A stretch of DNA of 36,410 nt from Lutibacter flavus (GTDB taxonomy: Bacteria; Bacteroidota; Bacteroidia; Flavobacteriales; Flavobacteriaceae), in assembly GCA_945903795.1 (NCBI GenBank), contig CAMDPE010000007.1, forward strand, positions 1-36,410, given 5' to 3'. The translations under genes were made by a program, and so were the position numbers. Positions within the stretch are counted from its first letter, which is position 1, and each line of letters begins with the position of its first letter. The notes under the pieces were generated by a model. The model did not search any database, was not told the DNA's origin, and worked only from the letters and a program-made list of their open reading frames with translations. Below are positions 35,263 to 36,410 of the stretch, piece by piece.

Positions 35263-36410
35263 TTATTTATTCATCAATTCCTCAATTTCTTCAATTTCAA
35301 TAGGAATGTTGCGCATTAAATTAAAAGGTTCCCCTGATTTATTGACAACCACGTCATCTTCAATTCTGATGCCCATTTTTTCTTCAGGAATGTAAATTCC
35401 GGGCTCAACGGTAAAAACCATTCCGGCTTTCATCGGTGTTTTTAAGGCGCCATAATCGTGCGTGTCCAACCCCATATGATGCGAAGTTCCGTGCATAAAA
35501 TATTTTTTGTAGGCTGGCCAATCCGGATTTTCATTTTTTACGTCATTTTTATCAATCAAACCAAGTCCAATCAATTCAGAAGACATTATTCTTCCCACTT
35601 CTTTTTGATATTCCGCCCAAAGAACTCCCGGAGCCAACATTTTTGTTGCTTCATTTTTAACCCTTAAAACAGCGCTGTAAACCGCTTTTTGTCGGTCGGA
35701 AAATCGTCCGTTAACAGGAATTGTTCGTGTCATATCACTTGAATAATTGGCATATTCAGCACCAACATCTAATAACAGCATATCGCCGTCTTTACATTCT
35801 TTATTGTTTTCAATATAATGCAACACACAAGCGCTGTAACCGGAGGCAATAATTGGCGTATAGGCGAAATCTTTGGAACGGTTTCTTAGAAATTCGTGCA
35901 TAAATTCGGCTTCAATTTCATATTCCATAATTCCTGGTTTTACGAAAGGCAAAATTCTGCGAAAACCTTTTTCGGTAATGTCACAAGCAGTTTGAATAAT
36001 TTCAATTTCTTCAGGTTCTTTTGCGCCACGAATTTCTTGCAATATCTGATTGCTTTTTTCCCATTTGTGTGCGGGATATTGTGCTTTACATTGTTTTATA
36101 AATCGGTCTTCACGAGATTCCAATTCCTCAGCTTGGCGGTAATGTTCGTTTGTGTTGAAGTAAACGGTATCAGCTTCAGTCATTAAATCATAAAAAACCT
36201 TTTTAAATTCCGAAAGCCAATAAATGGTTTGAATTCCTGAAACTTTTTTGGCTTCTTCTTTGGAATATTTTGCGCCGTACCAAATGGCAATATGTTCATT
36301 TGTTTCTGTTAAAAATAGAATTTCTCTATGATTTATATTGATGGCATCAGGAAAAAGTACCAAAATACTTTCTTCCTGGTCGGCACCGCTTAAATATAAA
36401 ATATCGCTGT
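35263..36410 (-). CDS. pepP: Xaa-Pro aminopeptidase (aminopeptidase P), truncated by the window edge
   Basis: MLLLDVGAEYANYSSDMTRTIPVNG, HGTSHHMGLDTHD, FTVEPGIYIP; frame stays open to 36410 (SDILYLSGADQEESILVLFPDA). Confidence 0.93.
   Translation of the reverse strand, partial: SDILYLSGADQEESILVLFPDAININHREILFLTETNEHIAIWYGAKYSKEEAKKVSGIQTIYWLSEFKKVFYDLMTEADTVYFNTNEHYRQAEELESREDRFIKQCKAQYPAHKWEKSNQILQEIRGAKEPEEIEIIQTACDITEKGFRRILPFVKPGIMEYEIEAEFMHEFLRNRSKDFAYTPIIASGYSACVLHYIENNKECKDGDMLLLDVGAEYANYSSDMTRTIPVNGRFSDRQKAVYSAVLRVKNEATKMLAPGVLWAEYQKEVGRIMSSELIGLGLIDKNDVKNENPDWPAYKKYFMHGTSHHMGLDTHDYGALKTPMKAGMVFTVEPGIYIPEEKMGIRIEDDVVVNKSGEPFNLMRNIPIEIEEIEELMNK

Overview
The window is a compact, AT-rich chromosomal segment that looks like Bacteroidota, most likely Flavobacteriaceae (inferred from gene content and TTTG/TAnnTTTG-type promoters). 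Mostly housekeeping genes: purN-rnhA, CDP-alcohol phosphatidyltransferase, sufS, a sufA-like/sufB/sufC/sufD cluster, thiL, lysC and a right-truncated aminopeptidase P. Accessory content includes an M43-type metalloprotease lipoprotein, an ATP-cone/PD-(D/E)XK nuclease, a possible OMPLA-like barrel with a DUF2141 protein, a TetR-TolC-HlyD-ABC-2 efflux operon, a class C beta-lactamase-like serine hydrolase, a large repeat-bearing envelope protein beside a propeller sensor kinase and LuxR-type regulator, and TerC. No clear-cut new defence or mobile system is evident. The best leads are: (1) two unannotated, diverged, tandemly duplicated 25-27 codon ORFs directly upstream of purN, with purN's own start as the third repeat junction; (2) the repeat protein, whose 22-aa unit can be derived from a 36-aa unit by a 42-bp slippage deletion; (3) a four-helix-bundle gene flanked by inverted AATTTGAAAATTTG tracts between sufB and sufC; (4) a palindrome between lysC and a divergent protein with an ACT-like C-terminus; (5) a TetR operator abutting a good Bacteroidota promoter; (6) the ATP-cone nuclease next to a REP-like intergenic element. 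Assignments come from reading translations and motifs, with no database search.
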